64,000 nucleotides of DNA from Herbiconiux daphne. Lineage in GTDB: Bacteria > Actinomycetota > Actinomycetes > Actinomycetales > Microbacteriaceae. How positions within the stretch are numbered: the first letter of the stretch is position 1; every line of letters begins with the position of its first letter. The notes below the pieces were generated by a model. The model worked only from the letters and a program-made list of their open reading frames with translations. It did not search any database and was not told the origin of the DNA. Both the position numbers and the translations under genes were made by a program. Location of the stretch: positions 744,001 through 808,000 of the forward strand of contig NZ_JANLCJ010000001.1 in the NCBI RefSeq assembly GCF_024979295.1, given 5' to 3'. Of this stretch, positions 52,685-62,199 are shown piece by piece.

Positions 52685-53703
52685 ACACCTCGGGAGTCGA
52701 ACGCGATGGTGCGGATGCCGGCGGCCTCGCGTTCGAGCGAGCGCGACGTGAGCATCTCCTCGGCGACGCGGCGGATGATCTCGTCGAGCGGCGTGGCCGG
52801 CACGAATCCCACCAGCGCGTAAGCCCGGCTGTTGTCGGGCACCCGGCGCCGCATGTCTTCGAACCCGGCGGCGTAGGCGTCGCCGTAGCTGACGAAGCTC
52901 ACGGTCGACTTGCTGCCGGTGACGTCGATGATGCGGTGGGCGAGGTTGATGATCGAGATCTCCTCGGCGCCTCCGAGGTTGAAGGCGTTGCCGTAGGCGG
53001 TGGGCTCCTCGACCAGGCGCACGATCGCCGGCACCACGTCGCCGACGTAGCTGAAGCAGCGGGTCTGGTTGCCGTCGCCGTAGACCGTGAGCGGCTCGCC
53101 GCGGAGCGCCTGTCCGACGAGGTTGGGAACGACCATGCCGTAGCGGCCCGTCTGCCGCGGGCCGACGGTGTTGAACAGGCGCACGATGGCGACATCCAGT
53201 CCGTATTCGGTCCAGTACGCGTGGGCGAAGGCCTCGTCGATGCCCTTGGCCGCGGCGTAGGTCCAGCGCGACTTCAGGGGCGACCCGAGAATGCGGTCGG
53301 AGTCTTCGTGCAGCTTGTCGGCGGTGTTCTTGCCGTAGATCTCGCTGGTCGAGACCAGCAGCAGCGTGGCGCCCGCCTCGACGCAGGCGTCGAGCACGTT
53401 CTCGGTGCCGTGGATGTTGGTGCGCAGACTCGTGAGGGGCTGCTCGACGATGAGCTTCACCCCCACGGCCGCGGCCAGGTGGAACACCCGGTCGGCTCCG
53501 CGCACCGTCTCGGCCACGAGCTCGCGGTCGAGCACGGAGCCGTGAACGATCGAGAGCCGCGGGTTGACGAGCGAGTCGATCAGGTTGCGCGGGGCGCCGG
53601 TCGACATGTCGTCGAGCACGACGACGTCGTCGCCCAGCTCGAGCAGATATTCGACCAAGTGGCTCCCGATGAAGCCGGCTCCGCCGGTGATGACGCTTTT
53701 CAT
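52681..53703 (-). CDS. NAD-dependent nucleotide-sugar epimerase/dehydratase
   Basis: A 340-aa extended SDR. Cofactor motif ITGGAGFIGSHLVEYLL, then VVLDDMSTG, LAAAVGVKLIVEQP, catalytic STSEIYGK and the YAAAK pair (Tyr/Lys), then RLFNTVGPRQTGRYGMVVPN, GEPLTVYGDGNQTRCFSYVGD and a C-terminal substrate lid. The LFNTVGPRQ and QTRCFSYV blocks resemble UDP-glucuronate decarboxylase/UDP-hexose 4-epimerase relatives. Next to GlmS and a UDP-sugar dehydrogenase, a 4-epimerase on UDP-GlcNAc or its uronic acid is a reasonable but unproven guess. Confidence 0.85.
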   Translation of the reverse strand: MKSVITGGAGFIGSHLVEYLLELGDDVVVLDDMSTGAPRNLIDSLVNPRLSIVHGSVLDRELVAETVRGADRVFHLAAAVGVKLIVEQPLTSLRTNIHGTENVLDACVEAGATLLLVSTSEIYGKNTADKLHEDSDRILGSPLKSRWTYAAAKGIDEAFAHAYWTEYGLDVAIVRLFNTVGPRQTGRYGMVVPNLVGQALRGEPLTVYGDGNQTRCFSYVGDVVPAIVRLVEEPTAYGNAFNLGGAEEISIINLAHRIIDVTGSKSTVSFVSYGDAYAAGFEDMRRRVPDNSRAYALVGFVPATPLDEIIRRVAEEMLTSRSLEREAAGIRTIAFDSRGV

Positions 53704-53755
53704 TGTGTGCTGTCCATTTCGAGTTCGGGTCGGATGGGATGTGTGGTGCAGGGTG

Positions 53756-55120
53756 TTACAGGATGACGCGCTGGGGCACGTCGACGCCGCGGTAGGTGGT
53801 GTCGAGCACGAGCTGGCCGGGTGCGATCCACGACAGGTCGGTGTCGGAGTGCCGCGTGTGCAGCAGCACGAGGTCGGCGCCGTAGGCCACGGGGTCGGTC
53901 TCGGCCAGCAGCGACGTGCCGCTCGGCAGCGTCACGCCCTCGAAGTGCCCGTCGAGGAACGCCACGTTGGCGCCGCGTTCGATCAGGCCGTCGAGGATCT
54001 CGAGGGCCGGCGATTCACGCAGGTCGGCGACATCCGGCTTGTAGGCGATGCCGATGACGAGCACGCGGGAGCCGGTGAGGCCGTAGCCGGCGTCGGAGAG
54101 AACCTCCTGCACGCGGTCGACCACCCGGTTCGGGCGGGCGGCGATCTCGACCATGGCCTGCGTGATCATGGGCGCGGCGACGCGCTGCTTGCGCAGCTGC
54201 CACAGCAGGTAGTGCGGGTCGCAGGGGATGCAGTGCCCGCCGACACCGGGGCCGGGCAGGAAGGGCATGTAGCCGTAGGGCTTCGTGGATGCCGCGTCGA
54301 CGACATCGGCGATGTCTAGGTCGAGGGACTTGCAGATGTCGGCGAACTCATTGGCCAGGGCGATGTTGACAGCGCGAAACGTATTCTCCAAGAGTTTGGT
54401 CATCTCGGCCGCGGCGAGCGAGCGCACGCGGTGCACGTTGGTCACGTAGCGGAGCAGGAGCTTGGTCGCCTCCTCTTCGCACTCCGCGGTCGCGCCGCCC
54501 ACGACGCGGGGAACCTCGTCGTGGTCGAACGTCGCGTTGCCCGGGTCGATGCGCTCGGCGCTGAAGGCCACGAAGACGTCGGAGCCCACGGTGAACCCGC
54601 GGTTGACGAGCGGCTTCACGAGCAGGTCGTCGGTGCAGCCGACGTAGGAGGTCGAGGTGAGCATGAGAACCTGGCCGGGCACCGCGTGGTCGACCACCAT
54701 CTGCGTGGCCGCCTTGAGGATCGACAGGTCGGGGATGAGGTGCTCGTCGACGGGCGTCGGCACGCACACGATGACGGCGGCGGCGCGGCGCAGGTCGTCG
54801 GGGTCGGTCGAGAGCACGAAGCCCGGGTGGTCGAGCGCCACCAGCAGGCGGGCGCGGTCGATGTCGAGCAGGTCGGCGTTGTTCGACCGGATCACCTCGA
54901 TGCGGCGCTCGGAGACGTCGAGCGCCAGCACCCGGCTGTTGGAGCCGTGGTAGGCCAGCGCGGTGGGCAGCCCCACGTAGCCGAGCCCGACGATGGCCAC
55001 GTCGAACTCGAACTCCGGCTCCGCGGCCGGCAGGTCGGCGACGGTCCATCGGGCTGACTGTGCGAATCGGGCGGGCTGTTCGATCTGGTCGGATCGGGTG
55101 ATGCTGTCGAACGTGGTCAC
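53756..55120 (-). CDS. UDP-sugar 6-dehydrogenase (UDP-GlcNAc/UDP-ManNAc/UDP-Glc type)
   Basis: 454 aa. N-terminal Rossmann motif VGLGYVGLPTALAYHG, central helix with LLENTFRAVNIALANEFADIC, catalytic Cys in GPGVGGHCIPCDPHYLLW, and C-terminal domain VLVIGIAYKPDVADLRESPALEILDGL. The GVGGHCIPxDPxYL form is typical of WbpA/WecC/TviB-like dehydrogenases that act on N-acetylated sugars, with UDP-glucose as the alternative. It oxidises the C6 alcohol to a uronic acid. Probably the first gene of the minus-strand operon. Confidence 0.9.
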   Translation of the reverse strand: MTTFDSITRSDQIEQPARFAQSARWTVADLPAAEPEFEFDVAIVGLGYVGLPTALAYHGSNSRVLALDVSERRIEVIRSNNADLLDIDRARLLVALDHPGFVLSTDPDDLRRAAAVIVCVPTPVDEHLIPDLSILKAATQMVVDHAVPGQVLMLTSTSYVGCTDDLLVKPLVNRGFTVGSDVFVAFSAERIDPGNATFDHDEVPRVVGGATAECEEEATKLLLRYVTNVHRVRSLAAAEMTKLLENTFRAVNIALANEFADICKSLDLDIADVVDAASTKPYGYMPFLPGPGVGGHCIPCDPHYLLWQLRKQRVAAPMITQAMVEIAARPNRVVDRVQEVLSDAGYGLTGSRVLVIGIAYKPDVADLRESPALEILDGLIERGANVAFLDGHFEGVTLPSGTSLLAETDPVAYGADLVLLHTRHSDTDLSWIAPGQLVLDTTYRGVDVPQRVIL

Positions 55121-55479
55121 GGCTTACTCCCTTGTCGTCTGGCGCGTGTCAATGGCGGTGGGAACGCGCCGTCGTCAGCGGCGAGACGAATGACTGGGTG
55201 TCCTCCGGGTGAGAGGTTCATTCATCTCGCCGCCGTGCGACGCATTCGGGTCCGGGTTGAGAGATGAATTCGAGTGTTCGGCCTCTGCCCCCCGCAGACA
55301 CCATCCCCGGCGGCCGAGCGGTGCGTCAATCGGATCGGGAAGGGACTGCGGTTTTCAACGCAGGGTTCGCGCGCCCCTGCGGAGGGGTGCCTCGAACTGC
55401 GGTTTCCCGCATCGACGTGCGGGTGGTCGGCCGGGTCACCTCAACTAGGTTTGCCCGTGAACGTAAGGGGAAGACCGCG
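55121..55479. other. Divergent intergenic region of the polysaccharide cluster
   Basis: About 360 bases between the dehydrogenase and glycosyltransferase genes. It must carry promoters for both operons; I could not assign -35/-10 pairs. It contains a long inverted repeat (55178-55233). The plus-strand frame upstream of ATG 55480 is open but non-coding in character. Confidence 0.5.
55178..55233. promoter_or_regulatory. Long inverted repeat in the divergent spacer
   Basis: GCGGCGAGACGAATGA (55178-55193) and TCATTCATCTCGCCGC (55218-55233), 16-base arms with one mismatch, separated by 24 bases. Candidate regulator-binding site or transcript hairpin controlling the dehydrogenase operon. Confidence 0.5.
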
Positions 55480-56820
55480 ATGATCTCGTTCTTGATCGTC
55501 ATCGTCCTCGTTCTCGGGGTGAACACGATCCTCTGGACGACGGCCGGTGGAATTCGGCTGATCGCTGCCGGCATACGGCGCAATCGGTATGCCTATGAGC
55601 ACGCCCGGTCGGAGGCGCCGACCCGCGACCAGGTGGCCATTCTCATCGCCGCGCACAACGAAGAGGTGGTGATCGGGCACACGATCGGGTCGCTCGAATC
55701 GTTCGGCCACAACATCAACGTGTTCGTCGTCTCCGACGGATCGACCGACGACACCGCCGCCATCGCCCGGGCCCACGGCGCAACCGTGCTCGAGCTGAGC
55801 CCCAACCGCGGCAAGGCGGGCGCTCTGGTCGAGGCGATCAAGCAGTTCGAGATCGCCGAACGGTTCGAGGTGCTGCTGCTGCTCGACGCCGACACCCACC
55901 TCACGGCCGACTACTTCGAGACGGGGCTGGGCGAGTTCGCCGACCCGACCGTCGTGGCCGTGGCCGGGCGGGCGTCGACCCTGTTCAACCCGCGTTCGCC
56001 GACCTTCTTCGGCCGCCTGCTCGTGGCCTACCGCGAGCGCGTCTACATCGCGATGCAATACCTGTTCAAGTTCGGGCAGGCCGGCCGGTACGCCAACGTG
56101 GTGCCGATCGTTCCCGGGTTCGCGAGCATGTACCGCACGAGCATCCTGTCGGAGATCGACATCGCGGCGCAGGGGCTCAAGATCGAGGACTACAACATGA
56201 CGTTCGAGGTGCACGCCAAGCGCCTCGGCCGCATCGCGTTCCATCCGAATGCGGCCATCGCCCTCACCCAAGACCCCGACACGCTCGTCGACTACGTGAA
56301 GCAGGTCGAACGCTGGAACCTCGGGTTCTGGCAGACCGTGGGCCGGCACCGGTTCCAGATGCGGTTCTTCTGGCTGTCGCTCAGCCTGTTCATCCTCGAA
56401 CTGGTGCTCTCGAGCGTGGTGCTCATCCTGTTGCTGCCGGCCGTGATGCTCTCGACCGGGGCCTCGGTGGCCACGGATGTCGGCCTCGATCCCTCGGGCA
56501 CCGCCGCCGATCTGGCGGCCCTCCTGCCGCCGCTCGCCCTCGTGCTCGCGGTGGTGCTGCCCGACTACGTGCTCACCCTGCTCGCGGCGGTGGTGGCGAA
56601 GAAGCCCGTCTACCTGGTCTACGGCGTCTTCTTTCCGTTCTTCCGGGTGGTCGACGCGCTGCTGTGCATGGTGGCGCTGTTCGAGGCGATGTTCAGCCGC
56701 TCGACCGGCAGCTGGAAGAGCCCGTCGCGGCGGGCGGCACGACCGGATGCCGCGGCCGGTGCTGCCCCGGTGCCCGAGCACGCTCCGGCGCCCGTGATGG
56801 CGTCGTCGTCGGCGACCTGA
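55480..56820 (+). CDS. Membrane-bound family 2 glycosyltransferase
   Basis: 446 aa from ATG 55480, with AGGGGA eight bases upstream. One N-terminal membrane helix, a GT2 catalytic domain (VAILIAAHNEE, VVSDGSTDD, LLLDADTHL, GQAGRYANVVPIVPGFASMYR, KIEDYNMTFEV), the product-binding motif QVERWNLGFWQT, then three or four C-terminal helices. This is the layout of processive synthases such as NodC, IcaA/PgaC and hyaluronan synthase, which polymerise and export at the same time. Divergent from an operon with GlmS and a deacetylase, it is the likely polymerase of the cluster. Confidence 0.88.
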   Translation: MISFLIVIVLVLGVNTILWTTAGGIRLIAAGIRRNRYAYEHARSEAPTRDQVAILIAAHNEEVVIGHTIGSLESFGHNINVFVVSDGSTDDTAAIARAHGATVLELSPNRGKAGALVEAIKQFEIAERFEVLLLLDADTHLTADYFETGLGEFADPTVVAVAGRASTLFNPRSPTFFGRLLVAYRERVYIAMQYLFKFGQAGRYANVVPIVPGFASMYRTSILSEIDIAAQGLKIEDYNMTFEVHAKRLGRIAFHPNAAIALTQDPDTLVDYVKQVERWNLGFWQTVGRHRFQMRFFWLSLSLFILELVLSSVVLILLLPAVMLSTGASVATDVGLDPSGTAADLAALLPPLALVLAVVLPDYVLTLLAAVVAKKPVYLVYGVFFPFFRVVDALLCMVALFEAMFSRSTGSWKSPSRRAARPDAAAGAAPVPEHAPAPVMASSSAT

Positions 56821-56853
56821 CGGCGCGGGGCCGGTCGCGTCGGCTGCGTCGGC

Positions 56854-59499
56854 TCAGTTGAGCAGCGACGCGAGGTGCGAGCGCGAGCGTGCTCCGACCT
56901 TGCGGTAGATGTGGGTGAGCCGCAGCTCGACGGTGCGCAGTGAGATGTAGAGCTCGGCCGCGATCTCACGGTTGCGGAAGCCCTTGCGCACCATCTCGGC
57001 CACCTCGCGCTCCTCGGGCGTGAGCAGGGCCAGCACCGCGCTCGCGGGCACGGCCGGCGCGGGCTCGGCCTGCGCCACGTAGCGGCGCGCCCAGAGCGTG
57101 GCCCCGGCGTTCTCGAACGCGGCGGTCGCAGCGGAGGCCGCGTGCTCGGCCGCCTGCGCGTGACCGAGCTTGGCGAGGCGGTCGGCCTGCGCGAGCAGCG
57201 TGCGGCCGTGGTCGAAGCTGTGGTCGTGGCCGTCGTACGACGACACCGCCTCGCGGAACAGCGTCGGCGCCAGGTCGTCGGGCGCCACCATCGCGCGTGC
57301 CCGCCCGACGGCGAGCGAGAGCCAGCGGGTGGGCCGTTGCTGCTGCTGCTCGAGCATGCGCCGCAGCACCGACTCGGCTTCGCGCATGCGGCCGGTGAGA
57401 ACGCAGGCCTCCACCAGGTCGGCGGCGTGCCGCAGCAGCGACGGGTTGCTGATGTGCGCGGCCGTCGCATCGGCGAGCAGCAGCACGCGCACCGCCTCCT
57501 CGGGGTCGCCTTCGAGCAGCGAGGCCTGACCCTGGTAGGTGAAGATGCGAGCGAGCACCGCCTGGTTGCGTTCCTCCGACGCGAGCGCCAAGCACTCGGC
57601 CGAGTGCGCGCGGGCCTCGTCGAGGCGCTCCTTCGAGTAGGAGTACCAGGCGAGCAGCAGCGATCGCACCGAGCGGTGGCTCGTGACCGGCAGCGACACC
57701 GACAGCCAGTCCTCCACCGCAAGCCGTGCCCGGTGGAAGTCGCCGGCCCGCAACTCGTTGGTGCACGCCATCGAGCGCGCCCATTCCTCGGCCAGGGGCT
57801 CGAGGTCGGGCTTGCTGAACAGCACCGCGTAGACCCGCCGCGCCTGGGCGTAGCGTTCGCGGTAGGTGAGCATCGTGGCGAACGAGATGAGCGACGAGGG
57901 GGAGCGGGCCTGCAGCGACTCGGAGCTGATGCGGGTGGCGGGCGGCTCGTCGACGGGTCTGCTGTCGACGGCGTCGAGCATCGAGAGCGCCTCGTGCGAG
58001 GCGGCGACCGCCTCGGCCGACGCGCGGTCGGTGAACTTGCCCGCGAGGCCCCAGCTGCGGCGGCCCTCGTCGACCTCCCACCGCCCGGCGTGGAACGAGG
58101 TCACCGACGACAGCAGGCGCACCGCGCCCGACGGGTCGTCGTCGCCGTAGAGGCTCACGGCGGCGTCGACGTCGCCGCTCGGCACGATCTGCGACTTCTC
58201 GAACTCGATCACGATGCGCTCGCTCGCGAGGGCCATGTTGAGCGCCGCCGAGGTCTTGTCGAAGCGCACGTGCAGCAGGTAGCGCTCCGCCAGCTCGAGC
58301 TCGGCCTGACTGCGCAGCGCCGAGGCGAACCGGAACACGAGCACGTGATGGGCTTCGAGATCGACGGCGATGAGCAGGGCCCGCTCGGCGAGCTCGACCG
58401 CGGCGGCGATGTCGCCCTCCTCGGCGAAACCGGTCGCGGCGACGAGGAGGTCGTCGGTCAGGGCGGCATCCGGGCCCGCGAAACTGGCGTGCCAGGCGCG
58501 CAGCCGGTCGTCGACCCCGGTGTTCGACTCGGCGAGCTCGCTGTGCCGCAGTCGCCGGTCGCGGGGCTTCATGCCCCAGTACAACGATGAGCGCAGCAGG
58601 GGCTCGACGAGCCGCACGTACTGGCCGTGGGCGATGGCGAGTCCGGAGTAGAGCACGTCTTCGAGCGCGTCGATGTCGTCGGTGCTCTGGCGGGTGAGGG
58701 CACTGATCTGGCTCACGGGAGCGAGCGCGATGGTCTCGAGCATGGCCAGTTGGGCATCGGCGATGCCGGCCAGGCGCTGGGCAGCTGCGGCCTTGATGGC
58801 CTCGGTGGGCCGGCTCGGCAGCACGAGCGGTTCGCGGCCCGCGACCTGCTCGTGGCTGAGCGAGTTGGCGGCCTCCATCATCACGAGGGGGTTGCCGTCG
58901 GCCTGACCGGCGACGATCTGGAGGGTTCCGACATCCGTTCCCGGTCCGAGCTCGGCCAGCGCGAGCTCGACGGCCTCGTTGACGGTGAGCCGGTGCACCT
59001 CGCGCTGCTGGAACCCGGCGAGCGGGCTGTCGTCGCCGATGCGCTCGGCCGTGGCCACGAAGCGGAGGCCGGTGCCGGCGAGGCGGCCGGCCATGAACCC
59101 GATGAGGGTCTGGGTCTCGGGGTCCATCTTGTCGAGGTCGTCGACCAGCACGAGCAGGGGCGGAAGGCTCAGCCCGCGCAGCAGGGAGAGCAGGTCGCGG
59201 GCGGCCGCGAACATGAACTGGGGGTCGGTGGAGCGCAGGGTGAACCGGCCGCCGAACTCCACGGCGCGCGAGTCGCCGATCGAGGCGAAGATGCGCGAGA
59301 AGCCCGACAGCGGCCAGGCGGCCTCGGCGGGGTTGGCGTGCAGCAGCACGGCCTGCACCTGCGCCTCGGCGAGGGCGGCCGCCAGCAGGTGCGACTTGCC
59401 GATGCCGGGCTCGCCCACGAACACGACCGCGCTCTCGGCAGGGGCGGTGGCGATCTGCGCGATGAAGTCGAGCTCGCCGCGGTGTGCGATGAACTCCAT
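56854..59499 (-). CDS. Large LuxR-family ATP-binding regulator (LAL type)
   Basis: 881 aa. An N-terminal AAA/STAND ATPase with Walker A VFVGEPGIGKSHLLAAAL and Walker B PPLLVLVDDLDKM, a long helical TPR-like middle (about 330-800), and a C-terminal LuxR helix-turn-helix (LLTPEEREVAEMVRKGFRNREIAAELYISLRTVELRLTHIYRKVG). The family includes MalT and streptomycete LAL activators. The gene ends 33 bp beyond the convergent glycosyltransferase, so control of the polysaccharide genes is possible but not shown. A promoter-like TAGACA/TATAGA pair (59600-59630, minus strand, 19-base spacer) lies upstream. Confidence 0.9.
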   Translation of the reverse strand: MEFIAHRGELDFIAQIATAPAESAVVFVGEPGIGKSHLLAAALAEAQVQAVLLHANPAEAAWPLSGFSRIFASIGDSRAVEFGGRFTLRSTDPQFMFAAARDLLSLLRGLSLPPLLVLVDDLDKMDPETQTLIGFMAGRLAGTGLRFVATAERIGDDSPLAGFQQREVHRLTVNEAVELALAELGPGTDVGTLQIVAGQADGNPLVMMEAANSLSHEQVAGREPLVLPSRPTEAIKAAAAQRLAGIADAQLAMLETIALAPVSQISALTRQSTDDIDALEDVLYSGLAIAHGQYVRLVEPLLRSSLYWGMKPRDRRLRHSELAESNTGVDDRLRAWHASFAGPDAALTDDLLVAATGFAEEGDIAAAVELAERALLIAVDLEAHHVLVFRFASALRSQAELELAERYLLHVRFDKTSAALNMALASERIVIEFEKSQIVPSGDVDAAVSLYGDDDPSGAVRLLSSVTSFHAGRWEVDEGRRSWGLAGKFTDRASAEAVAASHEALSMLDAVDSRPVDEPPATRISSESLQARSPSSLISFATMLTYRERYAQARRVYAVLFSKPDLEPLAEEWARSMACTNELRAGDFHRARLAVEDWLSVSLPVTSHRSVRSLLLAWYSYSKERLDEARAHSAECLALASEERNQAVLARIFTYQGQASLLEGDPEEAVRVLLLADATAAHISNPSLLRHAADLVEACVLTGRMREAESVLRRMLEQQQQRPTRWLSLAVGRARAMVAPDDLAPTLFREAVSSYDGHDHSFDHGRTLLAQADRLAKLGHAQAAEHAASAATAAFENAGATLWARRYVAQAEPAPAVPASAVLALLTPEEREVAEMVRKGFRNREIAAELYISLRTVELRLTHIYRKVGARSRSHLASLLN

Positions 59500-59752
59500 C
59501 AGGTTCCCCGTTCCAGGTCAGTCGACCGGAGCCGCACAGCCGCGCCGGCCGGCGCTTCGGGGGCGCGCGGAATTCGTCTCAGCGACTCGGGTCGCGTGGT
59601 CTATAGCACTCGTCATGACGACACTGTCTACTCGGCCGTATCGGGCATGACACGGTGATGATGGGTAACCGATTTCTACCCTATTCGACGGGTGTAAACA
59701 AGTTCTTCCCGCGTTGCTCAGAGCGTGCCTCCCCCCTCCGGGTGACGTGCCG

Positions 59753-60511
59753 TCAGCGCGTCGAGAGGAAGTCCCCGACGAAGTCTGCGGTGTCGTGCCA
59801 ACCCTCCACAGCATACGTGGGCACGCCGAGGGCTTTCACAGGATAGTCATTGCCGCCCTCGTCGAGGCGGTCGCCGACGAAGAGCATCTCGTCGAGCGGG
59901 ATGCCGGTCAGCTCGGCCAGCCGGCTCATGCCGTAGGCCTTGTCGATGCCCGCACGGGTGATGTCGACCGAGGTCGATCCGCCCGATCGCGGCTCGAGGT
60001 CGGGCAGCTCGGCCGCGACCGCGGCGCGCAGCGACTCCTTCTTCGCGCCGGTCGGATCCCAGGCGGTCTTGGCATCGATCGGCGCACCCTGGCCGAGGGC
60101 CGAGAAGGTGATCTGCGACCCGCGGTCTTCGAGAATGGGGCCCCAGGTCTCGGTCTCCCAGAGGCCGAGGCGCTTGGCGCAGCTCTCGAGCGACGCCATC
60201 GCGCGCTGCTTCTGGTCGTCGGTGAGGTTCTCGGCGTAGACCTGCTGCCAGTCGCCGTCGGCGTAGCGGTAGTACTGCGTGCCGCAGGTGGGCATGAGGT
60301 GCAGCCGCGAGAGACGGTCGCCCGCGCCCGCCGGCAGGTTCGCCACCAGCTGCGACTGGAACTGGCCGAACTGGCCGCCCGAGATGACGCAGACCTCCAC
60401 CACGTCGAGCAGTTTCACGAGCAGATCGGCCATGCGGGGGTCGACCGGCGCCTTCGAAGGCGCGAGCGTGTCGTCGAGGTCGAAAGCGACCAGGCGGACG
60501 TTCGTCGTCAC
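59753..60511 (-). CDS. HAD-superfamily (IIB) phosphatase
   Basis: 252 aa. HAD motif I VAFDLDDTLAPSKAP (nucleophile and acid/base Asp), motif II VISGGQFGQF, motif III Lys in GIDKAYGM, motif IV FVGDRLDEGGNDYPV. A C2-type cap with PTCGTQYYRY and KRLGLWETETWGPILEDRGSQITFSALGQ fits the phosphomannomutase-like/sucrose-phosphatase-like HAD-IIB group. Likely a sugar-phosphate phosphatase; a true mutase role is doubtful, as it is single-copy and far from mannose genes. The 250-base stretch at 59500-59752 before the LuxR gene has no other gene. Confidence 0.85.
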   Translation of the reverse strand: MTTNVRLVAFDLDDTLAPSKAPVDPRMADLLVKLLDVVEVCVISGGQFGQFQSQLVANLPAGAGDRLSRLHLMPTCGTQYYRYADGDWQQVYAENLTDDQKQRAMASLESCAKRLGLWETETWGPILEDRGSQITFSALGQGAPIDAKTAWDPTGAKKESLRAAVAAELPDLEPRSGGSTSVDITRAGIDKAYGMSRLAELTGIPLDEMLFVGDRLDEGGNDYPVKALGVPTYAVEGWHDTADFVGDFLSTR

Positions 60512-60545
60512 AGCGGAGTTCTCCTCTAGTCGGAATGGCGGTGAG

Positions 60546-60569
60546 CGGAGCGCGCGTCGTCGCGCTCCG
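60546..60569 (-). terminator. GC hairpin downstream of the carboxylesterase gene
   Basis: CGGAGCGCG pairs with CGCGCTCCG around a six-base loop, 42 bases after the esterase stop (minus strand). No T-run. It also lies just upstream of the HAD phosphatase start. Confidence 0.35.
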
Positions 60570-60610
60570 ACCTCCGATTGTCGCAGACGTTCGTGACGCC
60601 CGCCGTCAGG

Positions 60611-62170
60611 TCAGTCGAAGCCGATGACGCGGTCGCCCCACGCGGCACGGATGGCGGCATCCGGGTCGTCGGCCATGCGCTCGCCGTGGTCGACGATGAG
60701 GGTGCTGCGGGTGACGGCGTAGTAGACGGGCCAGTCGGGCGCGCCGTCGACGCCGCGCGGGTCGCCGTCGGTGGCGAAGGCGAGCCAGCGGCGCTGCAGG
60801 GCGGCGGAGACCCGCCGGGCTTCGGCGAGGCCGCCGAGGTCGAAGCTCGGGTCTTTGCGGGCCAGGTTGAGGGTGCCGAAGACGTAGGCGATCTCGGCGC
60901 CGTGGGTGGCGCCGATGCCGAGCACCGTGAGCATCGGTGGCGAGTGATCGAACCGGTACATGCGCGTGGGCGCCACCCGGCTGTGCGCCGTCGCCAGCCA
61001 GATCGAGGGCATGCGGAACCCGGCGTCGCGCGACACCTCGGCCGGCGTGCGGTGGTGCGGGAACCCCGGGTAGGCGCTCTCGATCTGCGCCTCGGCGCCG
61101 GCGAGGTCGGGACGTTCGGCGGCGATCTCGGCGAACATCGCGTGCACCGATTGCGCCGTGATGGGCATGAGCGGCGACTTCATGAGGCGGAACAGCGAGG
61201 CCTCGTCGTGATTCGTGCCGATGATGAGGGGCACGGGCAGCTGGGTTCCGGCCTCGAACGCGTCGATCGGATGCACCGGCACCAGGTCGCCGTCGACCAC
61301 CGGCGCGATGGCGAGCGTGCCGGGCGACTCGGCCGCGACCGCATTCACCAGGTCGAAGGCGGCCTGACTGAGCTCGGCGGCGGGCCGGCGGCGCAGCTCA
61401 GCGGCATCGGCGGGCTGCACGCCGGCGAGCTGCAGGAACCGGTTGGCGACCGTGGCGGCCCGGTGCGCGGAGTAGACCGAGGTGGCCGGCGAGCTCTCGG
61501 CGATCGCGCGATGGAACAGACCGGATGCCGCGGGAGAGGTGAGCAGCGTCGTCACGCAGCCCGCACCCGCCGACTCGCCGAACAGGGTCACGTTGCCCGC
61601 GTCGCCGCCGAACCCGGCGATGTTGCGCTGCACCCAGCTCAGGGCCGCCAGGATGTCGCGCAGGCCGACGTTGGTGTCGAAGGGCTCGTCGGCGGTGGCG
61701 AACGACGAGAAGTCGAGAAAGCCGAGGGCGCCGAGCCGGTAGTTGAGGCTCACGAACACCACGTCGCCGTGCTGCACGAGGGCCGAGCCGTCGAACAGCG
61801 GCTGGGCGCTGGAGCCGGCGACGTAGGCGCCGCCGTGGATCCACACCATGACCGGCCTCGGGGCGCGGGAGTCGCGGCCGACGATCACGTTGAGGGTGAG
61901 GCAGTCCTCGGACTGCGTGATGCCCTCGGGCAGCGTGATCGCCTTGTTCTCGTGCTGCGGGGCGGCGTGGCCGAAGGCGGTCGTCTCGAGCACACCCGTC
62001 CACGGCACGGGCGGCTCCGGGCTGCGGAACCGCCGTTCGCCGACCGGAGGAGCGGCGTAGGGGACGCTGCGCCAGTGGCGCAGGCCGTCGAGCTCGAAGC
62101 CCCGCACGGCACCGGATGCGGTCTCGACGACCAGCGGATCGACGGCGTCGTCGGCGGGCGCTGCGAGCAT
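60611..62170 (-). CDS. Type B carboxylesterase
   Basis: 519 aa, normal for the family. Oxyanion hole VMVWIHGGAYVAGSS, nucleophile elbow LFGESAGAGC, acid region in NHDEASLF, catalytic His in GATHGAEIAYVFG. Early block WRSVPYAAPPVGERRFRSP and EDCLTLNV are type B hallmarks. No signal peptide, so it is cytoplasmic. It hydrolyses carboxylic esters of unknown identity. Its start is 29 bp from the divergent methyltransferase start. Confidence 0.93.
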   Translation of the reverse strand: MLAAPADDAVDPLVVETASGAVRGFELDGLRHWRSVPYAAPPVGERRFRSPEPPVPWTGVLETTAFGHAAPQHENKAITLPEGITQSEDCLTLNVIVGRDSRAPRPVMVWIHGGAYVAGSSAQPLFDGSALVQHGDVVFVSLNYRLGALGFLDFSSFATADEPFDTNVGLRDILAALSWVQRNIAGFGGDAGNVTLFGESAGAGCVTTLLTSPAASGLFHRAIAESSPATSVYSAHRAATVANRFLQLAGVQPADAAELRRRPAAELSQAAFDLVNAVAAESPGTLAIAPVVDGDLVPVHPIDAFEAGTQLPVPLIIGTNHDEASLFRLMKSPLMPITAQSVHAMFAEIAAERPDLAGAEAQIESAYPGFPHHRTPAEVSRDAGFRMPSIWLATAHSRVAPTRMYRFDHSPPMLTVLGIGATHGAEIAYVFGTLNLARKDPSFDLGGLAEARRVSAALQRRWLAFATDGDPRGVDGAPDWPVYYAVTRSTLIVDHGERMADDPDAAIRAAWGDRVIGFD

Positions 62171-62199
62171 GAGGCCACTGTAGCGAGTTGAATGAACGG

